Source: Sistotremastrum niveocremeum HHB9708 (lineage: Eukaryota; Basidiomycota; Agaricomycetes; Sistotremastrales; Sistotremastraceae). Taken from it: 64,000 bases of DNA. The stretch is from the NCBI GenBank assembly GCA_001630475.1, contig KV419400.1, positions 868,940-932,939 on the forward strand, read 5' to 3'. Below the pieces are notes generated by a model. That model was not told where the DNA came from. It saw only the letters and a program-made list of their open reading frames with translations, and ran no database searches. Below, one piece after another: positions 35,732 to 48,308 of this stretch (position 1 is the first letter of the stretch; the number at the start of each line of letters is the position of its first letter). The position numbers and the translations under genes were made by a program.

Positions 35732-37417
35732 ATGTCAGCTGCAAGACGCCGAGGAAAGAATGTCAAGAAGGGAGTTCAATTCACCGTTATGGTTGTTGGT
35801 GAGTTACTTGAATGAGTCGCCAGACAAAAACCGCAGACACAAGAACTGATCAACTCATACTAGGTGCCTCTGGAACTGGACGCACTACTTTCGTGAACAC
35901 TCTTTGTGAAGCAGAGGTTCTTCCCCATAAGGTCTCTGATAGCCCAGAGACGGCGCATGTTGAAGAGGGTATCAGAATCAAGCCTGTCACCATCGGTTCG
36001 TGCAATTAGGGACTGCCATTGTTGGACGCGTGCCCTAGCTGACGATTTTCCCTGTGACAACTCAGAACTCGAAGAAGATGGCGTTCGCATTGCTTTGACC
36101 ATTGTAGATACTCCAGGCTTTGGCGACAACATCGACAACGAATTCGCGTAGGTTTTCGGCCCGCTGTGGACCAACACTTCTGATGTGTTCCAGTTTCCAA
36201 GAGATTGTTGGTTATTTGGAACGCCAATACGACGATATTCTTGCCGAAGAGTCTCGTATCAAGCGCAACCCCCGTTTCAGGGACAACCGCATCCATGCTT
36301 TGTTATACTTTATCCCACCCACGGGTCACTCTCTCCGTGAAATGGATATTGAATTAATGCGTCGTCTGTCTCCCCGTGTCAACGTCATCCCCGTCATCGG
36401 AAAAGCGGACTCATTGACTCCTTCTGAGCTGAAAGGTTTCAAAAAGAGAGTGAGTTTGTTTCTTCTGTTACATCCGTTCCACTTCTCAGCTTACAACATG
36501 CTAGATCATGGAAGACATTGAACATTATGACATTCCCATTTACAACTTCCCCTATGATATCGAAGAAGACGATGAGGACACCATTGATGATAATAGCGAG
36601 CTTAGGGTATGCAAGGGTTCCGTGGAATATTTCCCTTCCTCACCAGCGTATCTAGGCTTTGTTGCCCTTTGCTATTGTTGGCAGCGAAGAACAGGTCGAA
36701 ATCGACGGGCAGCTCGTTCCTGCTAGAATTTATCCCTGGGGCATGGTCGAGGTTGACAACCCCAAGCACTCAGACTTTAGCAGACTTAGAAGTGCTCTTC
36801 TCAAGTGAGCGCACATCTTATGTAGTACTTTTGCATTCTCTGATTCCTTTGTAGCTCTCATTTGACGGATCTCAAGGTTTGCATCTATAGTGTTCATACC
36901 TCCTATTGGCTACTGACTTGTCTTCATAGTCTTTGACTCATGATTTGCTTTATGTTTGTATAGAATTTTTTCTCCCCGTCTCTATCTCTGATCGATTTAC
37001 AGGAAACTTATCGTACCGAGAAACTTTCAAGGACTGTTCATGCCGATCAGCAGTCAGAATCCATCCATTCCCCTCCATTTTCATCTCCGACTAAACTTCT
37101 CTTTAGTGATTCCTCCATCCTACCTGAGGAGCTTGCTACTCAGTCCGTCCGTCTGAAGGAAGAGCAACTGAGAAAAGAGGAAGAGAAGGTACGTACATCA
37201 CCTTCTTGACTGGATGTTAATTAATCTGGTTCATCCAGTTGCGTGAAATCGAACTCAAAGTACAACGTGAGATCAATGAGAAGAGACAAGAGTTGCTTGC
37301 CAAAGAAGAGTCGCTACGGTTAGTCCTCGGGCTGTTCGCAGCTAAAATTGCCCTAAAACTGTTCTTAGCAATCTTGAGAGTCGCCTGGCTGCTCAAGGAT
37401 CTCAAGGCGACTTCTAA
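35732..37417 (+). CDS. CDC11: Septin, Cdc11 type
   Basis: A multi-exon gene starting MSAARRRGKNVKKGVQFTVM, with the polybasic lipid-binding stretch in front of the GTPase. The P-loop reads VVGASGTGRTTFVNTLCE, where GTGRTT replaces the usual GxGKST, as in Cdc11-class septins. Switch II is TIVDTPGFGDNIDNE, the septin signature ALLYFIPPTGHSLREMDIEL follows, the base motif is VIGKADSLTPSEL, and the septin unique element is WGMVEVDNPKHSDFSRLRSA then LLNSHLTDLK. The C-terminus has a coiled coil (LKEEQLRKEEEKLREIELKV). A last small exon gives NLESRLAAQGSQGDF and TAA at 37415-37417. Septins form filaments at septa and hyphal tips. Start codons of CDC11 and divergent MSH1 are 143 bp apart. Confidence 0.93.
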
Positions 37418-37761
37418 AGATTCGTCAGATCGCCTTTGTGGAGGGCATCGTGGCTCCACACTTCATACCCCAAACTTTTGTCTCAAAATTCTATGCCGGA
37501 ATTTCATCAGCTTTCTATCCTTAGTAATAGTTTCAATCGGACATATTTGTTTCACCTTTCGTTGTCACACGTCGTCATGATCACCTGGTGGAGACCAGCC
37601 CCCTTTATTCCTAACAACTGCTCTCAAGTGATACAAGTACATGTGAGACCCAACAAAATGCCAGAGCAGTGTTCGCGAAGCGAGCCGCATGCGCAGAACA
37701 GGAACAATATGAGCACATAAAATACAAACCTATTTACAGATGACATACACCAACCAAAATA
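37418..37761. other. Convergent 3' region (CDC11 / MIT protein)
   Basis: These 344 bases between two convergent genes hold no supported gene. A plus-strand frame running past the last CDC11 exon has no motif and is explained by the intron before that exon. Confidence 0.6.
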
Positions 37762-40543
37762 TTACTCTGCAAGCCACTGGCCACCTTTCTTGGCATACTT
37801 ATCCAATAATTGAGAAAGGTCTCGGATCACAAAGGTGAGCACAACACTGGCGAAAAACTCGGAAGAGCGCTTGAGCCTAAGGTCTAACTGCATTCGCAGT
37901 TCTGGAGGTAGCGAAGAATATGACTGAGCGAGAGGAGACGATGTCAGAGCTTTGGTATGCTCATCTAACAGTTGAGCTTGCTGGAAGAGCTTCGCTAATC
38001 CATTCACGTATGCAGCAGGAGAATCGAGACTGGGTCAAAGCGTCAACGAAATTCGGTTCGAAATGACAAAGGGATTCACTTTTTCCCGTTCGTAAGTTTG
38101 TCAAAGGACCTTGCAACTTTACTGCTCCATGAAGTAACCTACAAGGGCGTCAGAGTCATCTCTTCGAATCTCGCACTGTTTTACTGACCGCACTACTTTT
38201 CTTCACTCCAAAGCCTTCGCCGACTCCAAGCTTCTTGCCCATACTGCCAGTGACTCCTTCACAGACGTTTGCCCATTCGTCGAGTTTTGACATCCATTTT
38301 TCAGCCTCTTTTTTACCCGGAGCCCCTCCTGCGGGAAACACCATGACGCCGGTAATGCCTTGGCCACAATAATCGGTGCTTGCATTCTGGAGCTCTTCCA
38401 GAGCTGCGCATAGCACGTCGATGACGCGTACTTTCTCAGGTAGATTGGCTAGCTTCGCTCCGCCCTGAGACCAGACTTCGTGTGGCACATGGAGTTTCCT
38501 CGTAATATAGCCTCCTGTACGCGATACTATCGTGTGACGAAGAAGTGTCATCAAATGGTATGGTTTGCGCAATGGATCCACAGGAGAAGGAGGAGGAAGG
38601 GGTGAGGAAGGGACGGTAAGAAGATGACTAGGCCGGCTGACGGGGAAAGGTGGCGACGTCACGCTGAGACCATTGGCGTGGCTTGATATGGAAGGGGGAG
38701 GGTAGGAGAGCTTGCGAGTGGGAGGAAGGAGTGAATTGGCGGTAACCGGCACAGGGGTGGTCGCAGGAGAGCGGCTACTTGTTGGGGCAGAAAAGTTGGT
38801 GGTAAGGGATGGCCTTCTTCCCGGCTGCGAAACCGATCGGTCGCGCCCATGGAGTGAACCGGTGCTAATAGGGCCATGTGAAGGAAATGGAGCGAGGACA
38901 GTAGTCGCTTTGGTACCTGGTGCTGCCAGAGTAGGAGATGTTGAGGAAGATGTATTGACACTTTTGGTGACCTGCGTCACCGGGACAGTACTGGGGAGCG
39001 TAGAGGCAGTTTGGTATTTACTTCTACGCTGGAAGATCGTTCCTTCCATTGTAGTGGGATTGACCAACTGGCCACTGGTGAAGGACCCTTTCTGCACGTT
39101 AATTGTGCGGTAAATGGGCTCTGACTGAGATGATGTTGCCGAGTCTCCCCGCGGTCGAGGAGTATTGTTGGGGGGCGACACACTACGAATGGGAGCGGGA
39201 TCTACACGAGGGGTGTTAGGTGATGGAACTGGTAAGGGAGGTAAAGGATGAGAGTCATGGATAGTTTCCGAGACGTGGCCCTCAAGGGAACCAGTCTCTT
39301 GCTCCTCCTCAAGAGCACCGAGCGGGCTGACTGACCCAGAACGATTGTGGCCAGACAGCAAGCTCTCTGACGACCTTGAGGCTCTGTCTGACAATGGAGG
39401 CTCTAACAAGGAACTTGGGTTGTTTGAGATTGGTCGGGCAGGGGGGAGGCCCTGAGGGACGGGACGAGCAGGAGGTAATGTGGATAATCGACCAAGTGCT
39501 CGAGGCGGACTCGGACTTGGCTCCCTGGAGACCAAGTCTTCGACAGAAGCAGAAGGAGATGTAGGGTTACTATGCGTAACGACTACAGAATGAATGGATT
39601 CGGAACCATCGTAGGAAGTGTCGGTTAGAGTTGGGGTATCGGGCATTGTCCCATTTGAGTCTGCATGTAATGAAGTCGTGTCTTCTCTTCCGGCACGACC
39701 GATTTCTGGGGGCCTCTCAAGATCATATCTCATAGATCCCATTGGTGTCGGTGTCATGCCAGGAGAGGGTTCGCCGCCCTGGCTGACCAGGTGGTCCCCT
39801 GGTCGATGGATATCGTACATCTCTGTGAGGATTCGCATTCTTTCGGCATATGTCTCATGCTAAAGACGATAGTTAGAACAAAGAATGATTCCTCACATGA
39901 ACATACTCACAATTGATTTAAGCCGTCGAACCTCATCCTCTTTTGCAGAGTCACTTCTTCTCCTGCCTGGTCTGCGTCGATGATCTGGATCGCGATCACT
40001 ACTGACAACTCGCTCGATCACTTCATTGAGAAGATCCACCGATTTTGCGTAGGCATCAAAGGCTGCTTGAGGGTCGTTATTCTGTGCATCCAGGTAAACG
40101 GCCTCTTGTGCTAAACGCAATGCCTCTGTCAAAGCGCGACGCGAAGATGGCCTTATAGACTCGGGGGTAGAGGCTGGTAAAGTCATAAGAGGTCTATCGG
40201 AATGTCTTAGGGAGTCGTGTCGAAGTCGATCAGCATGAATATTAGACGCAGTGGAAGCTTCTCCCAAGGTAGTAAGAGACTCGTTTGATGGATCCAGGGA
40301 GGACTCATTAGGAGGTGATGAGTCAATCCTGAAGGATATAGGTGTTCGAGACGATGTTGCTTGATTCGGAAAAGAACTGAGACGAGATGAAGGTATCATA
40401 GGGATCGGTGCTTCTGGCGGTGGACCAGGAAGAGGTACCATAGCAGAGGAACGTCGCGAATACCGGGACGAAAAGAACGAAGACTTGGGGGCCTGATACT
40501 GAGATGCCATCATTTGACGAGGCTCGTACTCCAAGCTTTCCAT
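37762..40543 (-). CDS. MIT-domain protein with a long Ser/Pro-rich middle region
   Basis: Starts MESLEYEPRQMMASQYQAPK; MASQYQ (a few codons on) is an alternative start. A MIT (microtubule interacting and trafficking) domain lies near residues 140-220: ALTEALRLAQEAVYLDAQNN, AAFDAYAKSVDLLNEVIERV, then EDEVRRLKSI spliced to ERMRILTEMYDIH, a three-helix pattern with A-x-x-L-A motifs. The next 400 residues are Ser/Pro/Thr-rich and disordered (SVSPPNNTPRPRGDSA). The C-terminal part is helical and Leu-rich (PYHLMTLLRHTIVSRTGG, RVIDVLCAALEELQNAS, LDEHTKALTSSPLAQSYSSL, ELRMQLDLRLKRSSEFFASV) and is conserved-looking but not recognised. MIT domains bind ESCRT-III tails. VTA1, an ESCRT cofactor, lies two genes away. 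Confidence 0.75.
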
Positions 40544-40811
40544 GTCATCCAAACTCGCGCAGGTCGTCGAGCAGGCGACCAACGCTGGCGAAAGCGGCAA
40601 GTCTTGGTTATGTAATCATCATTAAAGCAACCGCTTGTACACAAATTAGAGCTTCTTTGATTCTGCAGCAATTAGTATATACAAAACGTATAAATACATT
40701 AGGTCCGACGAAGATAGTTCCCGAAAGTTTGAAAGTGCAAGAAAGATACGTAATTCTGAGTCCGTCAAGGGAGTCCATTCGTAATGTTCGTCAGCGCCGA
40801 TGGTCAATGTT

Positions 40812-43800
40812 TCATCCTGAAGATCTGCGTCTGCTCGTGCTTCTTCTAATTTGAGGCGGCAGAACATCTTCTGAAGCTCGAACATCTAGTGTTGCATTCA
40901 AGTCGTGATATCGTTGCAGGTCATGGGCTTCCTGTCGAGCAACACCGCTGGTGTCGTTAGGAAGCCATATTGTGGGTGGAGGTGCTAATAATTCGGGAGC
41001 ATACAAAATCTCCACCATCTCTTCTGACGGGTCGACAAAAGGCAAGTGTGGTGGAGCGTCGGGGTGTGTCCGAGCCGCACGCTCTGTCGCGACGAGGTCG
41101 TCGATATCTTCGTTGGCTAAATAGACAGTTCAGCGGCCGCTTCATACCCTTGGCTGGAATAATTTACCTAGTGGAACGGGACGCCTTCGTTTTCCGGAAC
41201 TGGGTGCCACAGCTAATGTGATACTCATCATATCGAGCACTGAAGCCAGTGATCCTCTGGACCTCGTTCGTTGCCGAGCACTGCCCTCTCTGACCTCATC
41301 GTTGTTGCTGGGACTCTGAAACACGTTGGGTGGGGAACGAGCAGCCCGGCGAAAAATATCGAGAGCCTCCCTGCTCTGAGAGTTGAGTGTTTTGATACCT
41401 GGCAGACGTGACCGCCACCATGTGAAGAGCTCCACAACAAGGATGATAAGAACACCACAGCCAACAAGTACGCCACCCAAAGTCCAAAACCGATACGCAA
41501 GCAAGATGAGGCCAAGCAACAAAGGTTGCAAGCACAAAAGAGTGCCAAATCGACGAACCAGCCACATTTGCGTCAGTCCGCCAGTCTGTCCAGCATGCAC
41601 TCTTCCATAGACGTAACCAACAAGATAGCGATGAGCTGGCACAATGTGAGCCGAACATAACAAGGAGATGGTTGAAGGCTACTCACCGACCAGCGCGAGA
41701 AATAAGAGCAAGACGACAGGGGGTCCGATGAGAGGGAATATAACGGAAAACATTGATGCGAATACCATGGCAAGCACGCAACATCCAGTGGCGACTGAGG
41801 GGTTGTAAGCAGCAGGGTATATTGCTATACAGTAATTAGGAGGTGATCGAGCAACTTTAAGAGATGCAATACCTCGGAATCGTTGTCGTGGAGTAAGGGC
41901 GGATTTTTCGTGTCTCAAGGTAGACCACAGCCGCACCGGTTGCAGCAACAAGAGAGCTGGAGCAATGATAGCAAGGTTTATTAAAACGGCGAGTAGAAAA
42001 GCAGCCATGTATATAGACCCGTTTGCAACGGATCTAGTTCTGGCATTGCTGAGGTCAAACGACCGCAAAGAAAATATTAGCGCTCCGACCGCAACAAGCC
42101 ATATAGTAGAGATGATCACAAGGAGACAAAATGTCGCCCTGAATGCATTGAGTTGAGTATGAGAGACCGATATAGAGCCCCCAAAACGCGACGCATCTAA
42201 ACACTGGTGTTATGATTTTCTCCTGAAAATGATCAATAACTTACAGTTGATGATCGCCAAGGCCGCCACAATGATCATGGTGCCCAGAATAGCTGGGGCC
42301 AGGGTAGTCGCTAGTGCTGCGCCCAAGCTATGATTCGCAAGCGGACCAAAGAAAGTAAGATAATGCGAAACGTTAGGGGCTCCAGCAACAGCCAAACCAG
42401 CGATAGCCATAAGTAAGGCTCCAGCCAAGATTGAGACCATTGTTGCTGTTATCCAAAATCCGAGATCACTGATATTACCACCTTCACGCTGCAATTCATG
42501 CCATTTAATGTCATTCTTTGACCGACCATCGATCATCTTGATACCAGGAATGAACCTGATCCCACGACCAGTCAACAGCCAGCCTTTGATTCTGGTGCCA
42601 TCCGCGATATTAGTATAGATATCGTTCTGAAGGTCTGCTATCTCCTTGTTGGCTGCTTTCAGCCTAGACCGCCAATGCCGGATGTCATCATAGATGGCTG
42701 TCAACTGTTCGTGTGCAAGCCCGGAAAGCGGTCGAACAAAGGGTGGCTGTAATTGGAGACGCAAGTGGGGAGGTGGCGTAGTAGAAGGATCCTCTGAAGG
42801 GCCACGCATCGCAAAGGTTTCCCGCGCAGACGAAGACACATTCGTCCTAGGAGGTCGTGGCCGAACAAGACCTTCAGTCTCACCCTGGGCGGCAGGGCTA
42901 CCATTTCGATCGTAGCCTTCATTGGGTGTGAGCTCAGAACTGGGTGGGATGTCTACCATCTCGTAATCCGATATGTTCTCTGGATGTTTCCATTGACGAG
43001 GGTCATCTGGTGTCCGAGCGACTCCAGCACTTGAAGAGGGTTCTTCACTGTAATTTGGCCCGTAACGACTAGGATCGGGCACTGTTTCATGCACCGGCTC
43101 AAGTTCTCCGGCCTTTCCTAAGTGAACAATGCTACCATAGGGCACAGCAGGCAGTAAGCGAGAATCTCTATTGAGTTCTTGAAAGCGGGATCCAATGACA
43201 CGGCTATGCACGCGATCTCCAAAAGACCTGTCTTCTGACAACGATGCCGTCTGGCTATCAGTCCTCGAGAAGTTGCGAAGTCGATAATAAGAGGACGGGG
43301 CTACATAGGAGGTCGGAACCGCTGGAGCAATACGCGATGGAGGCTGACGTCTTCGATGCCTCTAAAGAAAGGAAATTACGTCACTAACCCGACAAGTGTT
43401 GATAAATCGGCTACATACTTGAGAACCTCCGAGTGCTCGAGGGCGGCTAATGAACGGTCGACCCTCGTTGGGAGTTTCAGGGGCTGCATGTATCAAAGCC
43501 ATCTGGTCGATATCCATAATGGAAGGGTCTGGTGTAGATAGCTTGAACGAAGCAATGTATCTCGTTTCCGCCATTTCCAAATGATTCAGGATGACATCGC
43601 GTTCAGTTATGAGGTCGCACAAATGACCAAGGTCGCTGGAGGTTAGTGAGATAACGCACGACGAGCACACGAGGTAGAGCTTACGTTATAGTGAACAGAC
43701 TCTGTACATCTATCGCTGAAATATCTCCACCACGTTCTTCTTCACCCTGCTCAATATCAGCTCGTCGGGAGCGAGATCGGCGTGACTGAGGGTCTGAAGC

Positions 43801-45281
43801 CCTCAAACGATCTCCTTTACTAAGGCCGGTGTTGAAGATGAACTCTTTGAGCTGCACTTCGCCCCAGCTACTGAAGCCCGGAGCCTTTTGGGCACTCAAC
43901 CAACCGATTTCTAGATTGTCGCATTTAATTTGTAGCCACCGTTTTCGATAGGCAGCAAGCCTAGAAAATTCACGGCCCAGATGTATGAGGGCAGGAAGTA
44001 CACCAACCGCCAGGACAAGGGCGGTCAGTATGATAAGTCGGGTGTTAACCGACGGGCGTTCGTCTTTGCCATTGAGGACTTCCAATATATGGAAGCGCTT
44101 GTTCATATTAGATGTCGTAACAGATCGATCGTCAAGAAGCGTAAGAAGTCGTAAAAGACTCAGATCCTGCAGAGTTGAAAGTTGACCGCCGAATTGTACC
44201 TGGGGCGAGGATTGCGCCAAGCAAGGCGTATTAACCAGATACAAGGGTAGAGCGCCCGCTAACCCCAGTATTGTCCATCCAGCAGCAAGGAGTAAAGCAT
44301 TCCATAGCGTCCTTTGATTGAGTTCTTGGTCGGATGGAAAAAGCTCCGCATCACGCTCTTCTGATGAGCCAGCATCAGATACGTCATTGGGGAGCTTCGG
44401 GATGAAAGGAAGGGGTGGAAATAAAAACGCCCAAAATCGATTCGACAACGGCTCTGGCCGTAATCTGGACGCTTCAAATTAGAATCCGAGGTCCTGGTGG
44501 GATAATGAATGACTCACTCCGGGCGGACGAACCACTCGCGTACGCCGTACAGCTGTCGAAATCGAGGTCGCAGGATAGCAAACAGGATCTAGGAGCTACT
44601 TTGAGCACATTCTCAGCGTGGCGTCAAAGGTATGACTCGCCCAGAGTGCAAACCCAATCAAACTAGACAGCAGAAGACACGACAGTATGCCCAGAGCCTG
44701 GGCGTCAACGCCTTGCCCGATGCAAACAGGCTATACAATTGGTCAGACCAATCAAACCATACAGCAAGAGCGCTTACTGGATCATCCAAGGATGCCAATG
44801 AACCATTAGATGATGAAGCAGGAGTAAAGGTAGGTGAGGTAACTCCGGACGTCGATGACGCGCCGCCTTGCGAGGTTGAAGAAGGCAACGTTGTAAAACT
44901 GGAGCTACCATCGCCACTTGCTCCGGCGCTGCCACTCGTTTGGCTTTGCTGGGATATCCCACCCGATGATACAAAGGTAGATGTGATGCTGGTTTGAGGG
45001 GGTACCGTGGAAGAAGAAACAAAAGAACTGCCATCGCTTTGGGAGGGCACAGTGCTACCAGTGGATTGAGGACCGGGGTCTGTCTGTGAAGTCAGACCAT
45101 TCGTTCCAGATGCTGCATTCGTCGACTGAACATCGCTCGTCGAAGCAGTAGGAAGAAACGTCGAGCCACCACTGCTGGTCCACCAAAGTTGAGACGGAGG
45201 CAAAGGAGATGTTATGTCGCGGCGAAATGGCTCGTGGTATATAGAGGTGTGTTGTAGAGGAAGATTACATAGATCTAGCAT
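40812..45281 (-). CDS. CSC1/OSCA/TMEM63-type cation channel-like membrane protein (DUF221 family)
   Basis: Starts MLDLCNLPLQHTSIYHEPFR; the next 170 residues are Ser/Thr/Gly-rich and probably extracellular and O-glycosylated. Membrane helix 1 is WAYCRVFCCLILFAIL, followed by the family-typical RPRFRQLYGVREWFVRPE. Helices 2 and 3 are WNALLLAAGWTILGLAGALP and LIILTALVLAVGVLPALIHL. The cytosolic part has AIDVQSLFTITDLGHLCDLI then HLEMAETRYI, and is broken by a Pro/Ser-rich insert of about 190 residues before the second half with DIRHWRSRLKAANKEIADLQ. Then KWHELQREGGNISDLGFWIT starts the 7-TM region, with LLVIISTIWLVAVGALIFSL and VLAMVFASMFSVIFPLIGPP. The C-terminus is hydrophilic. Known relatives are osmo- or mechanosensitive channels or lipid scramblases. 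Function here is inferred from fold only. Confidence 0.82.
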
Positions 45282-45957
45282 GTCGTCACCCAAGGCTGGG
45301 TGTTTGGGTATGGGAAGAAATCAGCAGAGTGTCAGAGAGGAAGCGCCTCCACTATATTTTTGGGCCCGCCGCTACAAGTTTCGCAACACGCTCCATATAA
45401 GGAAAGTAACATGGGAACGAACAGGGACGCACTGATTATTCGAACTTATTTTTTTGCGAATATTTTCAGAATATAACAGCGTAGGATATGGATGGCGGGG
45501 ATGGGATAAGGATAGTACAGTACAACGCTGAGTGCTTGGAGCTGCCTGCAAAGACACCGAGGCCTCGACGTCGAAATGACGCAGTCTCTAAGGTGACCGA
45601 GGCCGCCTCTCTCTGCCCGATGAAGCTCAATGGCCTTCATGATACTAATTCTCGCCTACACGCCGTTGCTAGCAGGATCCTGACAATGTGTCCTGCTCCT
45701 TGCAGTCGTCGATCAAGCGTTCAAGCCATGCGTGGATGTTTCGCACTGTTCCTGATCGGGTAGCACAGCCACCCGTCTTAATGAAAACAGGCTTCGAGTC
45801 ACTGAAATCTGCTCTATTTCAAGTACATTTATACCTATGTTATACGGGATTAGTAGAAACAACATGAACATGCTTTAATAACTGTTAACAGGACTGAATT
45901 ATACTGTGTACTCCACATCCGTCTTATTCCACAGGCTTGACGTGCCCACGCTCCATT
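45282..45957. other. Intergenic: CSC1-like promoter and VTA1 3' region
   Basis: These 676 bases hold no supported gene. Frames on either strand (for example 45488-45763 +) show no family motif or codon pattern typical of the neighbours. The region contains the promoter and 5' leader of the CSC1-like gene. Confidence 0.6.
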
Positions 45958-47822
45958 TCACTCCCCAAGAAGTGCGAGAGCAGCCCGAAGCTCTTTGCGT
46001 GCTTGATCAGCATCTTCGTAGTCGAGTGAGGAGATTGCAAAACGACAATGTTTCTGGATCTTGGCCACCAGCGAGTGGGTGAGCTCCACGGGTCGGGCCG
46101 TAGGAGCGGCCTCCGCCTGTCGCGGAGGAGGAGACTGGATTGCGGGAGAGGGTCCCAAGGCCTGAGGATAGACTGGGGGCGCCAGTGGAGCAGAGGGTGG
46201 AATATATTGGAAACGAGGAGGGACTGGAGGAATAAACGTGCCAGGTTGTTGTTTGGGAGGAGATGGAACCCGAGCTCCACTAAATCCGTCACCACCCAAC
46301 GACGCAGGATCAGACGACACTACACTATGCGGTGGAGAATCGGGCAGAGACAATTCGTGGGGGATCACAACTCCACGGGGAGGAGGAGATGGTCGATCGG
46401 TGTCCTCGGGAACTGAAGGAAGTGAAACGGAAAAGCCGCCGGTGGGCGATTCAGGCGGCGACGATGACGCTACCGATGAGCCACCAGTAACGGATGGCGT
46501 CCATCGAACTTTCTTTGCTCGTGGGGCTTCAGGAGCGTTGTCGAGCGTGACTGTATGCTCATCGATATGCTCAGGTGCAGGAGCCAGTGGGGGCAGGATA
46601 CCAGCGGATGGGCCGAAAACAGTAGGATCCACAGTAGAATCGCCTGGAAAATAATTAGCCTCAGGAATTGATGCTTCTACAGAAACATACGGGTGTAGCT
46701 GTTCTGCCGACTGGTCGTGTACGAAGCAGCGTTGGACCAGTCTTCTTCATTGAACGAATCTTTCACTCCTGTTCTGCCTTTCAGGGGACTATCATCAGAC
46801 ACAAAGGGTCCATCTTCCAAGCCAGGTGTTGCAACAGTACTCCAAACGCCGGGACTGCGTGGTGTGAGCTTCGGGTCGATAAAGTGAGGCGGTAAGCGCC
46901 TTGAAGAAGACTCTGGGGTCGAGGGCGCAATCTGTATGTGTTCAGGAGGCGCAACGATCCCTCCAGAGGGCGGAGACACAGAGTGTGAAGAAGATAATCG
47001 ACGTTCTTTTGTTCCAGGCGAATTGACTATGGACGGAGGGGGGGATCCAGACGCGTCACTCAGCGGTGGCACCAGGGTGGATGACCCGGAGACGGTGAGA
47101 TCAGGAGACTGAGAACCGCCAGCAGGGCCAGGGGTGGGCTTGCGACCCTCGCGGAAAGCTTTGGATATTTCGGCTGCTTTCCATTTGGCGTATCGTATCT
47201 TCTCGACATTCTTCGAACAAATGAATAAAAGTGTCAATGGAACAGAATATTGTAGCACGTACTTCTGGGTCGGTCTTGTCAAAAATCTTCAGAAGCTCGA
47301 GGAAATTGGCCGCAGCAAGGAATTTTCTGGCCGTAGTCCTTGCCACGAGTATTAGACCAGCATGGATGTGAGCCCAGAAGATACACACTTGGTAGCCACT
47401 CCTCTTCTATCTTCACTATCCGCATTTGCAAACACTCGTAGACCATAGTTCTCAATGTATGCCACGCTAGCCTCAGTATCTCCAATGATTTGATTGTCTG
47501 CGAGTTCTTGACGCGCCTGTCGGGTTTCGTCAGCGTTGCACAAAGGTGGCACCAACAGACACGAACCGTCTCCAGTTCAGTGAGAAGTGTACCAAGGACC
47601 TTTGTTCTTTCAGGATCCTTGTCTTTAGACTTGACACCCAACCCAAGTTGGACGGCATAATATTTGCCTAATCAAGATTGAGAAAGGGGTGTACGAGCCA
47701 CTGTCATCCTGAGACGAACACCAGTAGGACATTACAGGGTCCTGTTGCTTGACCTCGGCGGACCTTTGCAGGTAAGGCCCGAGAGGACGTAAATCAGACG
47801 GCAAGGCGGGGATGGCAACCAT
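45958..47822 (-). CDS. VTA1: Vta1/LIP5 vacuolar sorting protein (Vps4 activator)
   Basis: A multi-exon gene starting MVAIPALPSDLRPLGPYLQR, which with QQDPVMSYW and spliced CKYYAVQLGLGVKSKDKDPE forms the first MIT-like repeat. The second repeat has DNQIIGDTEASVAYIENYGL and KKFLAAANFLELLKIFDKTD. The middle 300 residues are Pro/Ser-rich. The C-terminal VSL domain reads VAKIQKHCRFAISSLDYEDA then ARKELRAALALLGE, a close match to the dimerising Vps4-binding domain. Vta1 dimers bind ESCRT-III through the MIT repeats and stimulate Vps4 in multivesicular body sorting. The linker is longer than in yeast. Confidence 0.93.
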
Positions 47823-48308
47823 GAGGACGAAGTTGCAGGAGTTGAGTTTGATTAGGTTATAAGCGGACGAGTGGTGGCTGCGCGAGCAATTTAACTACGG
47901 CAGGTGCTTTGACGCTGTAGGGCGTGCTGTGGCCTCGTGCTGGCTGTCTGAAGACGAAGAAGAGAAGTAACTGGACGGTTGGATGAACGAGTCGTCAAAA
48001 GTCTTAGCCTTGATCGAGAAGCGACGGAGATCAGAGACGCTGGTTTCAAGGCACAGACTCAAAAAGTCGTCACAGCATCATAAAAATTGTTTGAAAAAAT
48101 ACAATAAATAATTGGGAGAGGCAACTATGGATACAATGCGTGCAGACGATTTACAACTGTATCATGTCCGTTGACTAGACGAGTCCCAGACCCGCGGTAA
48201 CGTGCAGAACAGTGAACAGTGAACAATGATGTGTATGAGGGAGGTGTCGGATGATGATGGTGATGATGATGATGCATGCGAACTGATGGATTCACGATGC
48301 TCTATGGA
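47823..48308. other. Intergenic: VTA1 promoter and GAT microsatellite
   Basis: No supported gene lies in these 486 bases. They hold the VTA1 promoter and the 3' region of the tiny membrane-protein gene, with a GAT trinucleotide run at about 48250-48274. Confidence 0.6.
48250..48274. repeat. GAT trinucleotide microsatellite
   Basis: About eight GAT units with one GGT-type interruption, in a 3' non-coding region. It is short and of no evident function. Confidence 0.7.

Noticed and set aside
40646-40811. An extra minus-strand frame below the CSC1-like stop.
   Set aside because: It is out of frame with the conserved protein, which ends in its own TGA at 40812-40814, and shows no motif.
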